A DNA stretch of 64,000 nt from Sesamum alatum (GCA_034509735.1 JACGWO010000005.1:33200479-33264478); one strand, 5' to 3'. Numbered from the stretch's first letter, positions 37,542-49,104 are shown. Notes: a model not told the origin generated them from the sequence alone. Program-made: numbers and translations.

Positions 37542-37947
37542 GGGTAAATTACAACCGATTGGCATAATTACAAATACCTTCTCGTTATTTGAAAAATTCA
37601 AGAGAGTATTTGTAATTTTTAACCAAAGGCCTGAAACTGACTATTTTACCCTTGAATTTTTAGTTAAAATTGTAGAAAAATCAATCGAGGGAAATTGCAT
37701 AATTGCTTCCCGATGTAAAAAACTTAAGAAATCTCTCTTTGCGCATTGTAGTCCAAAATAATTCAAAAAAATTTAAGAATAATTCAGTTTGCATAAGGGC
37801 ATTTTGGTCAGTTCACTTATAAAAATAGATGGAAATGTGTTATTTGTTAGACGGTTACAAACCTCAGAGGGTATTTGTAATTTTTCAAACAACGAGGAGA
37901 TATTTGTAATTATGTTAAACTTCAAGGGAGGTAGTTGTAATTTATCC
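37542..37947 (-). mobile_element. 0.4 kb TIR element, family A, with perfect 9-bp duplication
   Basis: It starts GGGTAAATTACAACC and ends GTTGTAATTTATCC. The 9-mer TAAATTTTA flanks both sides (37533-37541, 37948-37956). Its asymmetric core (CTTAAGAAATCTCTCTTTGCGC) runs opposite to the copies at 12933 and 44417. It is non-coding. Confidence 0.85.
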
Positions 37948-38312
37948 TAAATTTTATAAGCCCACTGCTTTTTATGACATAATTATTGAGTACTACGTCT
38001 ACCACTCATTGGACTTGCATAACAAAATTTGTGTTTCAACTATTACCAACTTTATATAATAGTTTCTTGTATATGTATTTTATATTATCGTGTTATCCCT
38101 GAGATAATGTTTTAACTATAATTGGAATCTGAAATTTGAATGTTACATTTTCTATATATATACTACATTAATTTGGTATGCACGTGCGCACTGCGATTGT
38201 GGCTCATATACGAGGTATTTATTTATATTGGTTGAACTCACACGATTTTGTTTTAAAAATGCGCAATGCAAAGAAGAGAAGGCTTTGAGGCTTAGAAGTT
38301 GCTTAGAGGTAT

Positions 38313-39019
38313 TTAATTGCATTTATTGCCCCGTATATTAGGGATAGTGGCAAAGTAAGGTCCCTAAATATAGGGGTGGCAAATACTGCCCTGGAATTAT
38401 TATTTTTTTTGGCAATTGCAGGACTCCGGCCACTAAATTTTTTAAAGTGGCTGGAATTTACTAACGTTGACAAATTTAGGGTTTTTAAATTGGGAGAAAA
38501 GCTGACTGGGCATGTTTTAAAAGCCACATAAGCGCTGATATGGAAAAAATATATCAAATAAATTTTAAACTTACATTATGTATATAATTATAAATTATAA
38601 AAATAAAATTATTATATAATATAAATTTCAAATTTACATCTATATATTTATATATTACATTATTATATAATATAAATTAAAAAAATTAAATTATTTAAAA
38701 AAATTAATTTGTATTATATAATAATGTAATATATAATTATACACATAATATAAATTTAAAATTTATTTTATATATATTTTTCCATGTCAGCACTTATGTG
38801 GCATGACATTTTTAAAATATACCCTGTCAGCTTTTGCCCCAATCTAAAAAAATCCTATATTTGTCCACGTCAGTAAATTTCGATCATTTTCAAAAATTCG
38901 GTGGCCGGAGTCCTGCAATTGCCAAAAAAAGGTTAATTCCAGGATAGTATTTGCCACCCCTATATTTAATGTCCTTATTTTGCCAACCCCTTAATATACG
39001 GGACAGTGAATGCAATTAA
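38313..39019. mobile_element. 0.7 kb foldback element with arms of about 300 bp
   Basis: Left-arm phrases (TTAATTGCAT, CCCGTATATTA, AGGGGTGGCAAATACT, GGCAATTGCAGGACTCCGGCC) reappear inverted in the right arm (GGCCGGAGTCCTGCAATTGCC, AGTATTTGCCACCCCTATA, TAATATACGGGACAGTGAATGCAATTA). The centre is AT-rich. No clear target duplication is seen and there is no coding content. Confidence 0.75.
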
Positions 39020-39830
39020 GCCAAGTGGCACAAGCCCTTCGTTTACTATCGATACAGAATGACTAACAAGAGCTAGCTAGCATAATGAGCTGTCCAGATG
39101 AAGGGCTGGGGTAGGATAGATAGCCTCGTCACCAGGATGGTGCGAATGATCTGGTGTGCTCTTGTACATCATAATAACAGCTCTTTCGGCTCTGGTTGAA
39201 AGTCACATATTTTGTCTTAAAAATGTACCTTGCAAGAGAAAGGGGGTCTTAAAACTTATAAACCATACAAATTTCTCACATGCTATCAATTTGACATGGG
39301 AGAGAGTAGTTTGTCGTGGGCATCGATCATTAATTATTGAAATTCATGACATATTAAATTATATAACTGATTTTTCAAGGGAAAAAAACAGAGATTTCCT
39401 ACATGCAATTTAAGTTGTTGGTTTTTTCTTGGCCATGCATTATTACTGTGTATGTGTTTTACTTTGACTCTATGATGAATAGCTTGGAAATTAAGGAGTG
39501 AAAATGATGAATTGAGGGTGGACCTTTTTTCTTTGTTGAATTAATTTCATGTTTGAAATTATAACAATTCCACCCAATTACTCAACTTGAATATATTATT
39601 GCTGTGTAAGGTGCAGGAAAATAGCTGTCTTTTAGTTTGACTTCAAACCAATACTCAAACTCTTTGAATGAGAGTGACTAATTAGGGGGGTGTTTGGATA
39701 GCAGATTAAGTTAAACTAATGTCTTCTAGTGGCATCTGGATCGAATGACAGATGGATTTGATCAGTTGTAATAATTTCTACTTTTGTGGTGAGAATAAGT
39801 TATAGAAAAAATTATAAATTAAGTAATAAT

Positions 39831-40385
39831 TGATGTGGGTAAAAATGATTGATACGATGGTGTGTGTATTTTTCACCTCCTTTGAAAGAGGAATGCTTAA
39901 GGTATTTATAGGAATGTCCCTTTACAAAAATCTTCCTATTATCCTTTTGCGAAGAGGCCTTCGCCTATTTCTTTTCATCTTGACATCTAAACGAATAAAG
40001 GGATGAATCTGTCTTGGGAGGATTTCCTCGTGCACCTTTTCTGATTAGCTCGTAAATTCTTCGAAGATATTTTCGTATATTTCCTCCTCTTTTGGATCTG
40101 GTCATGGATTTCCTTTTAGAGGGATTATTTCTCTTCTTCCATTCGAAAAGAGAGCTCGTAGTTTACTTAGACCTCGTTCTTCCTCGACCTCGTATCCTGC
40201 TACAATATGACCTCGTCCTCGAGAGTTATCCTCGACCTCGTGGACTGCTATACGATGGCCTCATCTTTGCTGATTAAAGCTTGGCCTCGTCCTCGTGGAT
40301 TAAACCTGGAATTTTTAATTAAAAAAAATGACAAAGAGAAGAGGGGGGGAGCTGGTACGAAGGGTTTTCTTTTCACCCCACATCA
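39831..40385 (+). mobile_element. Probable solo LTR
   Basis: It begins TGATGTGGGT and ends ACCCCACATCA, the TG...CA inverted ends expected of a long terminal repeat. A TATA-like TATTTATAGG at about 39903-39912 fits an LTR promoter. The right part is a C/T/G-rich stretch with repeated CCTCGTCCTCG-type units. The flanking 5-mers (ATAAT and GTACT) match at only three of five bases, so the duplication is not convincing. No internal retrotransposon domain is near. Confidence 0.5.
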
Positions 40386-41471
40386 GTACTAAAAAAAATT
40401 AAGAATATTTGAAAAGGAAAGTTAAAAGTGAAAAAACATGTTAATATTTATAATTTTATCAATAAATTGCAAAAGTTGGTATGAACCTGTTTATAACTTT
40501 TGAAATCAACTTAATTTAACCAGTTCAAAATCAAAAATTACAAATTGAAACATTTTCTTTAACTTATTTTTCAGTAATAAACTGATAAAACGTTTATTTT
40601 AAGCCTTTGCAAACGCCCGTTAAGCACGCTCCACGTGTCACCAATTTGGCAATTTCTATTTTCTTGTAGAAATGACGTGTGATGTTTGCAAACATTTAAG
40701 AATTGGGTGAGAGTACCAAATTAGAGGTGCACAAAACACAATTGTCTAATATGAACAATTCCAATTAAATAATTATTACACTAATAATTAGTATTCATCA
40801 TTACATAGATGCCTGCCTCCGTAATGAACTCATCAACTTTTACTCGTCTTTTATTTCCAAAGAATCTTTGTCTTTGGTCTTATCAAGTTTAACTACCACC
40901 CATGACCATTTTAATATCAATTCAGCCCTAAAATTTTCAAGTGAAGTTATATTATAAAGTTTAATTATTAATAATTAATCACAAGTATTATTAACATAGA
41001 TCAATATTCATAAATATATTAGTGATACCAATACTCATAAATTAGTGGAATTTAAATTCATAACCTCATGATCATGGAACCTCAATTTCGCCAACTAAAC
41101 TATGTCTCATTGACAATTCTGTAATCGTTTACCAATTGTATGCTTATAATACTTCTAAAACTATATTATCAAAAATGTCGGTTGCGCTTTTCTTTTTAAA
41201 TATAAAAAGACAACTATAGAGATTTTGTAATACACATTTAGGTATTATTTTAGGAAGTTCGTATTACCATTATAATTATTTTTTATAAAATACTGATATA
41301 ATTATGTAATTATTAATTGTATTATTATTATAATTATTATAAAAAAATAATATGCAAGTTTGGTGAAGTGTGACATATACATATATACAACCTTATCATG
41401 GAAAATGAAGTGACCGACTAATATTTGTCTTCAACAGAATTCCATCGCACGCTATCCTCCCCAACCATAGG

Positions 41472-41518
<47 letters not shown>

Positions 41519-42332
41519 GAATTTCTAAAGCATTGTGTTTTCTTTTATTGATACTGTTCATTGCTATATTAAAAGTAAACAAATAAATAAGACATTGTTA
41601 TTAAAATTAAAGTACCTATCCATATTCATGAGTTTTAATTTAATTGTTATTTCAATAGAATTATACTTAGTTCTAAGATTTTAGAACAATAAAAAGAGTT
41701 TTAAAACCACATATAAATAAAATAGTTCTCATGATATTTCACAACTATTAAAAAAAAAAATTAAAATCACTTAATATTTTGATCACATTTCCTCTACCTT
41801 TTCATATACCGAAAAAAAAAATAATAATAATTTAACATGATATGGCAAAGTTTTGTGCACTAGGGTCTGCATTTAATGAAATTGAATCAAAGTATAAATA
41901 TGGGTTCGTTATTTACTATAATCCTAAAGTTTCTAGGATTATATACTTTTCTTAATATTTATTATCATTTTACATATAATTCAACTATTTGTGATACCGT
42001 ATTTTGATAAAATGATCAATTCTAAAATTAATTATTAGAAAAAATCATAAAGTTAATTGATTGGAAAATATGCTACAAGAGAGATGTTAGCACGTTCTCT
42101 GTTGGGCCGTGCTAGAAAGGTTAGTGGCCCAATAAGCATGTTTCCATTCCCTTTAAGCTTCTGGGCTGCTTTCAATAGCCCATTTTCCATATTCTCTACC
42201 TAGTTGAGTTGGGCCTATTTCTTCTCATCTCCATCTTGGGCCTGATTCGTTTACCTTGAGCTAAACTTGTAAATGAGCGGACATTATCTTACACGAACTC
42301 ATACCCAATAAATACCCATAATAATATTCTTT
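40386..42332. other. AT-rich intergenic DNA
   Basis: No gene is seen. A minus-strand tRNA-like signature (TAGTTTAGTTGG, then GGTTATGAATTTAAATTCC) at about 41043-41103 may be a degenerate SINE. A long ATT microsatellite lies at 41472-41517. Confidence 0.5.
41472..41517. repeat. (ATT)15 microsatellite
   Basis: Fifteen perfect ATT units are followed by one extra base. A similar TTA tract is at 62352-62390. Confidence 0.95.
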
Positions 42333-42512
42333 GGGAAATTCTATCCCAGACCCGACTCGGCTAAACTTGAACCAATCATTTGACAAGTGCAATACACTTG
42401 CTCTGTGATTGGTGTACAGTTCAAAAAAATTGACCAACCACGTAGCAAGTGTATCACACTTGCTTAGTAATTGATTTAGTTTGGTCAAACTTGGTCCAAG
42501 CTAGAATTTTCC
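42333..42512. repeat. Small foldback repeat with two inner palindromes
   Basis: The ends are inverted (GGGAAATTCTA at left; TAGAATTTTCC at right). Inside are two short palindromes, AAGTGCAATACACTTGC and GCAAGTGTATCACACTTGC, each beside an ATTGGT/ACCAA pair. It is probably a MITE. Confidence 0.5.
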
Positions 42513-42988
42513 ATATTCTTCGTACCTTACCTGCCAAATATCCATCGGTTCTTATTTAAATTATTTTCATTCGTTCGCATTAATTTATGACAATTCGAAA
42601 ATTTTAAAAAGTGTGTGAAAGTGAAGCAATGCGAGTTTGGCAGAGGGGTCGGTGCGGGGCAAATTGGGACAGGTTGACAGGATGGAACGGGGTACAGGGT
42701 AGGTCTCGAGTCTGAGCAAATTCACCCCAAACTCGTCACATTGACATCTCTATTTGTCGCATTTGGAGATCGATCAAAATTGATAAATGCTATAGTTAGA
42801 CGTTTTGTCCTTTTCCTCTAATATTTATTCATTCCCTTTCGGCGCAGTAACATGGTTAATGTAAAATTGTACTTTATTTTTAAGAAAAGAAAAATTATGG
42901 TATATATACAAGACGAACTACAGAAATACGGATCATTAGGATAAACAATGTAATAGCACATATTATGGTTGTAGATATATTTGCACAC

Positions 42989-43545
42989 TTTTTTTTGAAA
43001 GCTAATATATATACATATATATATATATTATTTCAATCGTAACGTCGTCACAAACTTAGAGGTAGTGTGTCTATTACATTCAAAAGAAAGATCAGAAGTG
43101 AGAATATCTTGTGCAAAAGGTGGAGCGTGCCAAAAAGTTTGTTTGGATGATCTTTCCTTAGCTGCATGTCGAGCAAAAACATCTACAGTTCTATTAACTT
43201 AATATTGATGGTTCTTCATTAGGAAATCCAGGTCCCGCTGCTTGTGCTGGTATTATTCGGGATTCATGTTCTCGGTTTGTTGTGGCTTTTTCGGAATACA
43301 TTGGGATTAACTCAAACAATATGGCTGAATGTTGGGCGTTGCATACTGGTCTTGAATTGGCAAAGATTTCTAACATAAAAAACCTTGTCGAAACGGATTC
43401 CAAGTTTTTATTGTGTCTTCTTGGCAGGGTGAACCAAGTTCCGTCGAAGTTTATCCCTTTGATTAGGGACTGCAAAGTGTTGCTGGAAAGTTTTGATGCA
43501 GTAGCGGCTAGTTTTTGTTACAGGAAGGCGGCGGTGATCGATTCA
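42989..43545. mobile_element. 5'-truncated LINE with an inverted 5' segment (RNase H domain split over both strands)
   Basis: The plus strand from about 43196 to 43545 reads LNIDGSSLGNPGPAACAGII, FVVAFSEYIGINSNNMAECW, ETDSKFLLCLL and SFCYRKA: the first part of a retrotransposon RNase H domain. Directly to the left, the minus strand from about 43192 to a stop at 43028 reads VNRTVDVFARHAAKERSSK and on to FVTTLRLK: the end of the same domain. An A-tail (T8 at 42989-42996 on the plus strand) follows about 30 bases beyond the stop. The two pieces abut and together cover the domain once. Confidence 0.7.
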
Positions 43546-44202
43546 CAATGCTTGATTCAGTGAAGGTTGGGCTTAACTTACTAATATGTTGGTGGAGCTA
43601 TAGTGACCAAGTTGTTTAATATTTCGACAAGTTTTAACGAAAGAAACATTTCATGACGGTTAGATTCCCTTAATTAGGACAACTATAATGCTTAGAAATA
43701 AAATCAGATACAAATACACTTATCTCAAAACAAACTCACTTATCTAAAACAAATTATCATACCACATTCTTTTTCCCAAGTCTTTTTAAATAACATACAT
43801 TATTATCAAAACCCAAAATTAATATAAAAACATCTAATTGTTTAGAAAAATATTATTGATGAGGAAAGAAGCATATTTATCAAAGTTTGAGTCTTGGCTG
43901 CAACCAAACAGTTCACTATATTCCCTCCACTTGATGCCTATTTTGTCCTTCTTCTCTCTCAACTTGTAGACCCCTCTTCATTTTTGTCCACAATATTTAG
44001 CCCATAAAATGCCAACAAATTCTACATTATTATTATTATTATTGGACTCAAACCCCCATCATCATCTAACTTTCTTTATTCACCAATCATTTGCTAATGT
44101 ATTTTATTAGCATAGATCTCTCATATCTTAAATAGATGTAACCTATAAATTTATTTCAAGACTTTACAGCTATCTACTATCAAAACATCTGGTCAAAGTT
44201 GT
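43546..44202. other. AT-rich intergenic DNA
   Basis: No gene or recognisable repeat is seen, apart from a short TTA run near 44027-44042. Confidence 0.5.
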
Positions 44203-44211
44203 TCAAAGTAT

Positions 44212-44857
44212 GGGAATTAACACGAGTTCTTTTGAAATTTATTATAATTATAAATATTTTTTTGTTGTTTAAAAAACTATAAATACTTCCCTGAAATTAA
44301 TAGTTGTCCAACGAATACCCCTTCGTAACAGCACATTGTAGGGGGTATTTGTTAGATTACCATTATTTTGATGGAGGTATTTGTAACTTTTCAAACAATG
44401 GGGGTATTTATAATTAGGGTAAATTACAGCTACCTACCCCCGAGGTTTGGCATAATTACAAATATTCTCTTGTTGTTTGAAAAATTATAAATACCCCTCT
44501 GAAGTTTGTAACTGTTTAATAAATAACCCATTTCCATTCATTTTTATGAGTGAACTGACCAAAATGCTCTTATGCACTGAATTATTTTTATTTAATTCTT
44601 AAAAAAAAATGATTTACAATGCGGAGGGAGAGGTTTCTTAAGTCTTTTACACAGACGAGCAATAATGCAATTTGTCTCGGCGAATTTTTCTACGATTTTA
44701 ATAAAAAATTCAAGGGCAAAATGATCAATTTCTGGCCTGTGATTAAAAATTACAAACTCGAGTGGGTATTTATAATTATGCCAAACCTCAGGAAAGGTGA
44801 CTGTAATTTACTCTTATAATTATGACAAACCTCAGGAGAGGCCGTTGTAATTTAGCC
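44212..44857 (+). mobile_element. Family A TIR element (outer copy), split by another family A element
   Basis: It starts GGGAATTAACACGAG, is interrupted at 44416, resumes after the inner copy and ends GTTGTAATTTAGCC. The flanking 9-mers are TCAAAGTAT (44203-44211) and TAAAAGTAT (44858-44866), 8 of 9 identical. The sequence follows family A but is more diverged than the inner copy. Confidence 0.75.
44417..44813 (+). mobile_element. Family A TIR element (inner copy)
   Basis: It starts GGGTAAATTACAGC and ends GACTGTAATTTACTC. The perfect 9-bp duplication TTATAATTA flanks it (44408-44416, 44814-44822). The inverted GTTTGGCATAATTA and TAATTATGCCAAAC blocks mark both arms. The core CAATGCGGAGGGAGAGG runs in the same direction as the 12933 copy. 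Confidence 0.85.
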
Positions 44858-44884
44858 TAAAAGTATTTGTTCTAGTGAAATGAT

Positions 44885-44975
44885 ATTAAAAGCCAATCCG
44901 TGTTGATTGTGCTGGTAAGAACGGGCCACTTTCAATCAACGGTGGATGGTGGGTTCGATTTCTTCTACCGATCTA
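44885..44975 (+). repeat. Possible SINE head (A and B box)
   Basis: GATTGTGCTGGTAAGAA and GGTTCGATTTC lie at roughly tRNA-like spacing. No tail or target duplication was found, so this is tentative. Confidence 0.3.
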
Positions 44976-45105
44976 TGTTTGGTGGATAATTTGTAAGAAT
45001 CCTGTGAGCAAGCGGAGCTAAAACCACTCATAGTGTTTGGTTTTGTTTTTAGTTTGTTTTGTTTTGATTTGTGGAGATAGAGAGAGAAAAATAGAGATAA
45101 ATAAG

Positions 45106-45229
45106 GAGTAAAAATCATTTTAATACCCGAGTTTGATCTTTAATGTCAATTCAATACCCAAGTTTTTACAAATGACATAATTAATACATGAGTTTTGTCA
45201 AAATTCTCACTATGGTACCCAACTAACAG
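45106..45229 (+). repeat. Left TIR of the MULE, 124 bp
   Basis: Inverted match to 49653-49776 at about 94 percent. It begins GAGTAAAAATC and ends ACCCAACTAACAG, after which the two sides diverge. Confidence 0.9.
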
Positions 45230-45523
45230 ATTCCGTTAAGTATCCGTTAGGAAAATCATGCAAAGACAACTATACCCCCATGTGAAGTGCATATTGTTGC
45301 TGCATATCAAATATACCCCCATAATATTGATATTGCAATATCTTTATTGCTAAAAAAACTGTAGAATATTTGGAGTTACCTTCCCAGTTTTTCATTCCCC
45401 GTATTATGAGTTCTTCTTTATTAATATAAACTAGTTCCTAGGTTCTTATTCAAGAATTCGTTTTTTTAAATAAAGAAAAATTTAATTATAGGAAACATAC
45501 AAAAGTAAAACAACAGAATGCAT

Positions 45524-46089
45524 ATTTCTTCAGCTCACCACACTCACGCTCGCAGCCCGTCTCTGTTTGGAAGCTGCTTGAAAGGCCGAACTCTGTCGTC
45601 GTGAGGCAGAGATTGCTAGGCAAGAAGCAAGGTTAAAGATGGAGAGAGAAAATCTCGAGAAAGAGAAGAGTGTGCTGATGGGAATTGCATCAAATCAAGA
45701 TAATCAAGACGGACCTCTTGAAATAACTGTTAGTGGTGAGAAATATCGCTGCCTCAGGTTCGTAAAGGCGAAGAAATGAGACAGACATCCAAATGATGAA
45801 TTCATATTTCTAATACTGGCTTGCTGATTTCCAATCAATTTGTGATGTGAAGAAGGATGAATTGAGAATGATAATGAACTTGCCTGTGATGAGTTGCATG
45901 TCAATTGTTTGGCATTGAAGGAGAACAACAAGAAGAGGGATTTTTTATTCTTAACCATAGATGTTATCAACAGATTGTTCTCCAGGAAACTGGGGATACA
46001 TTCAGTTTCATTATATTCTGAACATTTACTACAATTTTTCAACACTATAATGTCATAAAAGCCTATTTACATTTAAAAAAAAAAAAAAC
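45524..46089 (+). pseudogene. 5'-truncated processed retrocopy of an unidentified mRNA, inside the MULE
   Basis: The fragment ends in a run of 14 A (46075-46088) and is flanked by the 14-bp repeat ACAACAGAATGCAT (45510-45523, 46090-46103). The left copy follows AGTAAA, resembling an L1 endonuclease site. The plus strand keeps a coding-like 3' end (about 45525-45779) with one in-frame TGA at 45579-45581: a coiled-coil part (CRREAEIARQEARLKMEREN, LEKEKSVLMG) and then a compact tail (PLEITVSGEKYRCLRF) before TGA at 45777-45779. The rest would be 3' UTR. The tail resembles a plant regulatory protein, but I cannot name the parent. The structure is that of a LINE-mobilised mRNA, not of DNA capture by the MULE. 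Confidence 0.75.
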
Positions 46090-46708
46090 ACAACAGAATG
46101 CATCACACCATACACCAAAAACAAATTGAACAAAGCACAACACCAAGGTTTGACGTTCATGATGTAAGCATATGCAAAGATGACAATTTATCATCCCAAA
46201 ACTTGATAAGCATGGGTATTCCTTCATGAAGGACCAATGTCATGTAATAAGCTCAATTGCCAATAATTAACCAAGAGAGAAATTAATTGCCAAAACTAGA
46301 CAAATGTAATGATTATGGCAAAATAAAAAGTTTAAAAAAACACAAATTATCTTGTAGAAGTTCTAATGATCCTCATCAGTCAACTAACTTAATAGTAAGT
46401 CTTAATCAAATACATTGAGAAAAATAGCATCCAAGCAATCTACTGCAACATTCCATCAATGCGAACACTCAACAAGACCTGCACAATTAAAAACTAAAAT
46501 CATTTACCACTAAAAGTTACAGAAAAATAATTGAAAGGTTTACTTTCATTTTGATATACAAGTATGAAATCACATGTACCTATTGATATGAGTAGGAGGA
46601 CCACATGCTTCAAAACAAATTTTAAAATGAAACAGGTTGTTGCTTGCCTTTACCAACATGCTGCAAACAAAAAATGAAAAAGAAAAAGTAAAAAAAATAT
46701 ATTCAAAT

Positions 46709-49104
46709 TCAAGAAATACTATTAATGTGAATACTTACGACGGATGAATTATTCTTGGATCTCCTTTTTTTGCCCCAGTTAGCAGGATTTTCCTGGCATG
46801 TCTTCTTGTTATGTCCTATTTCCTTGCACAATTGACAAGTATGATGAATCGATCTTTTATCAATTCTGACATGTACAGGTTCTCCTGCTCCTCTCCTCCT
46901 TTGCAATTTTGGCCTACCACGGCGGGTTTTCAGCTTTGGAGGTTGAATTGTAGGATGATTATCTACATTCTCGACCTCCCTCCACCTAGATTCTTGAGGA
47001 ACTGGGCTAATCATTCCAGAATATGTATCCAAGTAAGCTTTTTTTGTCAAATAAAAATGAATGAAGTTAGTAGGTTCCTCCCTTATATGGTGAATGCAAG
47101 ACATGGCATGCTTGCACGGCACTCCACTAATTTGCCACTCTCTACAATCACAAGTCTTCAATTTTAAATTCACTACAAAAGATTTATTGTTGTCCAGTAT
47201 TTCGAACACCTCCAGAGAAGCTTCACTTCCAATTAATTTTCGACCTTCTCTAAAATTTTGGTCCACTTTCTTTTTCACTGCTGGAGTGGTGGATGCATCC
47301 CAAGTTTGAGCTTTTTGATATCTTCTAGTAATTCTCTTCATAACCATCCTCCTTATATGTTCTAGTAAGACAAGAATTGGTTTTTGCCTATAGATACCCA
47401 ATTTGCTATTCCATGACTCGCAGATATATTATTTGTAACTTGATCAATTTTCACATGCTCATCAAAAGCATGCCTTGACCAATGAAATGGTTCCTCTGAC
47501 ATCATCCATTCCCATGCCTTCTCAGATTCATGTCTCATTTCAACCATGGCATTCTTGAAATCATCTTCATTAAATGCTTTCACAGCAGTCCAATACAAAG
47601 CCCTAAACTTAGGACCTGGGTACAATGCCTTGAAATTATTGTACCTATGCCACGCACAATACCTATGCTTAGCCTCAGGCCACTTTTTGCTTACCGCATT
47701 GATCAATCCTTTTTGCCTATCACTCATAAAAGTGATACTCCTATTATCCCCTAGGTGATCTTTCAAGCAATCAAGAAAATATTCCCAACTATCTCCACTT
47801 TCACCTTCAGCAACCATGATTGCAATTGGAAAAATGGTTGAATTTGCATCAAGAGTAACTGCAGTGAACAACTCTCCTTTGAATGGCCCTTTGAGGAAAC
47901 ACCCATCAACTGCAATGAATGGTCTACACCCGTTCTTAAATCCTTGCCTTTGTGCCCAAAAACTTACAAAGAATCTTTTAAAAATGGGATTACATGTGGG
48001 ATTACCAATGTCTAATCCATCACACAACAATTTGCAATATACTCCATTGTTTGTATCTCTCAAAGCTTGGGCATATTTTGGAAGTTTACTGTAACTATTT
48101 GCGAAGTCCCCGTCAATATTTTTCAAAGCTTTCTTTCGAGCTCTATATAATTTAGCAGCATTTACATGAACACCATAGTCTTGCACTAATGATGCATTTA
48201 AATCATCAATAGTGAGATTGCTCTGATAAGTTTTGAAAGCCTTTTCGTACTTCTGGGCAATCCATGAAGATGACGCCCCCTTACTTTTCTCAGTCATTTT
48301 GCATGTGTGAGGCCCACTATAGGTTTTAACTTTGAAAGTAGTGCCGTCGATCCAAGTTGATGCATGGATTCTCCAATAGCAACCTTCAGCTTTGCAACAT
48401 GCTGTTTGTTTCTTCCTAGTGTTATGCATTCTTTTCATTTCAAATCCTTCTTGAACCTTATAGTCCGCTAGTGTGTCTTTGAAGTGTTGTACATCATTAA
48501 AAATCTGCCCAACCTCGAATTCTATCAAGTCAACATCATTCCTTTTAAATAGACTACCTGCCATTTTATCACTTACTCTAGCCATGACAGGTTCTATTTC
48601 ATCATCACTACCCACAAGTTGCTCATAATCGTGCGAGCACTCATCCCCATCCTCACTGTCTACAACAACCAGGTCATCAAGATCAATATCTTCCACATCG
48701 AGTTGCATTCCCATGTCAATTTCAGGCTCATCTTCGCTACTCAAAATCTCATCATCAAGATTGGTCATGGCAACTTGTACTTCTTCTGCTTCATGATTGT
48801 GCTTATCTACTTCATGGTCATAATCTTGTTTCATGTACATATAAACATGCATATTAACCACATTGAGAGAACTGTACATCTCCATTAGTTTGTCGAGATC
48901 GCTTTGAGATGTAAGTAGCATTTTTTCATCCGATGGTAGTAACCCGTAAATACCAACCAAATTATAGAAGTCACCAACTTCACCCATATTTAGGCCTGTA
49001 ATTGAAGCACAAACATCCCTAAATAATTGTCCTAGTGTATACCCACGTGAAAGCTCCACCCCCACTTCAACTTCTTCACCCAAAAAATGTGCCACCAGCC
49101 TCAT
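46709..49104 (-). pseudogene. MuDR-type MULE transposase, one frameshift
   Basis: The minus-strand ATG is at 49104 (MRLVAHFLGEEVEVG). Order: an N-terminal PB1-like domain, an acidic linker, a plant MuDR DNA-binding domain (FEVGQIFNDVQHFKDTLADY; CYWRIHAS; GPHTC), and the MULE transposase core with catalytic Asp in AVDGCFLKG (D400) and FMSDRQKG (D462) followed by RYCAWHRYNN. The frame then shifts between about 47411 and 47425. The second part (47401-46709) continues with KPILVLLEHIRRMV, a SWIM zinc finger (CDCREWQ...CKHAMSC), an AT-hook-like KTRRGRPKLQRRRG and a CCHC knuckle (CQLCKEIGHNKKTC). Apart from the shift both parts are open, so the gene is only just inactivated, or the shift is an assembly error. 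Confidence 0.9.

Noticed and set aside
44212..44857. CRISPR-like or satellite array, suggested by repeated GGTATTTGTAATT phrases
   Set aside because: The repeats are the inverted arms of two nested TIR elements, and this is a plant nuclear genome.
45704..46045. 113-codon minus-strand frame inside the MULE
   Set aside because: It is the reverse of the polyadenylated retrocopy, whose plus strand has the better coding signal.
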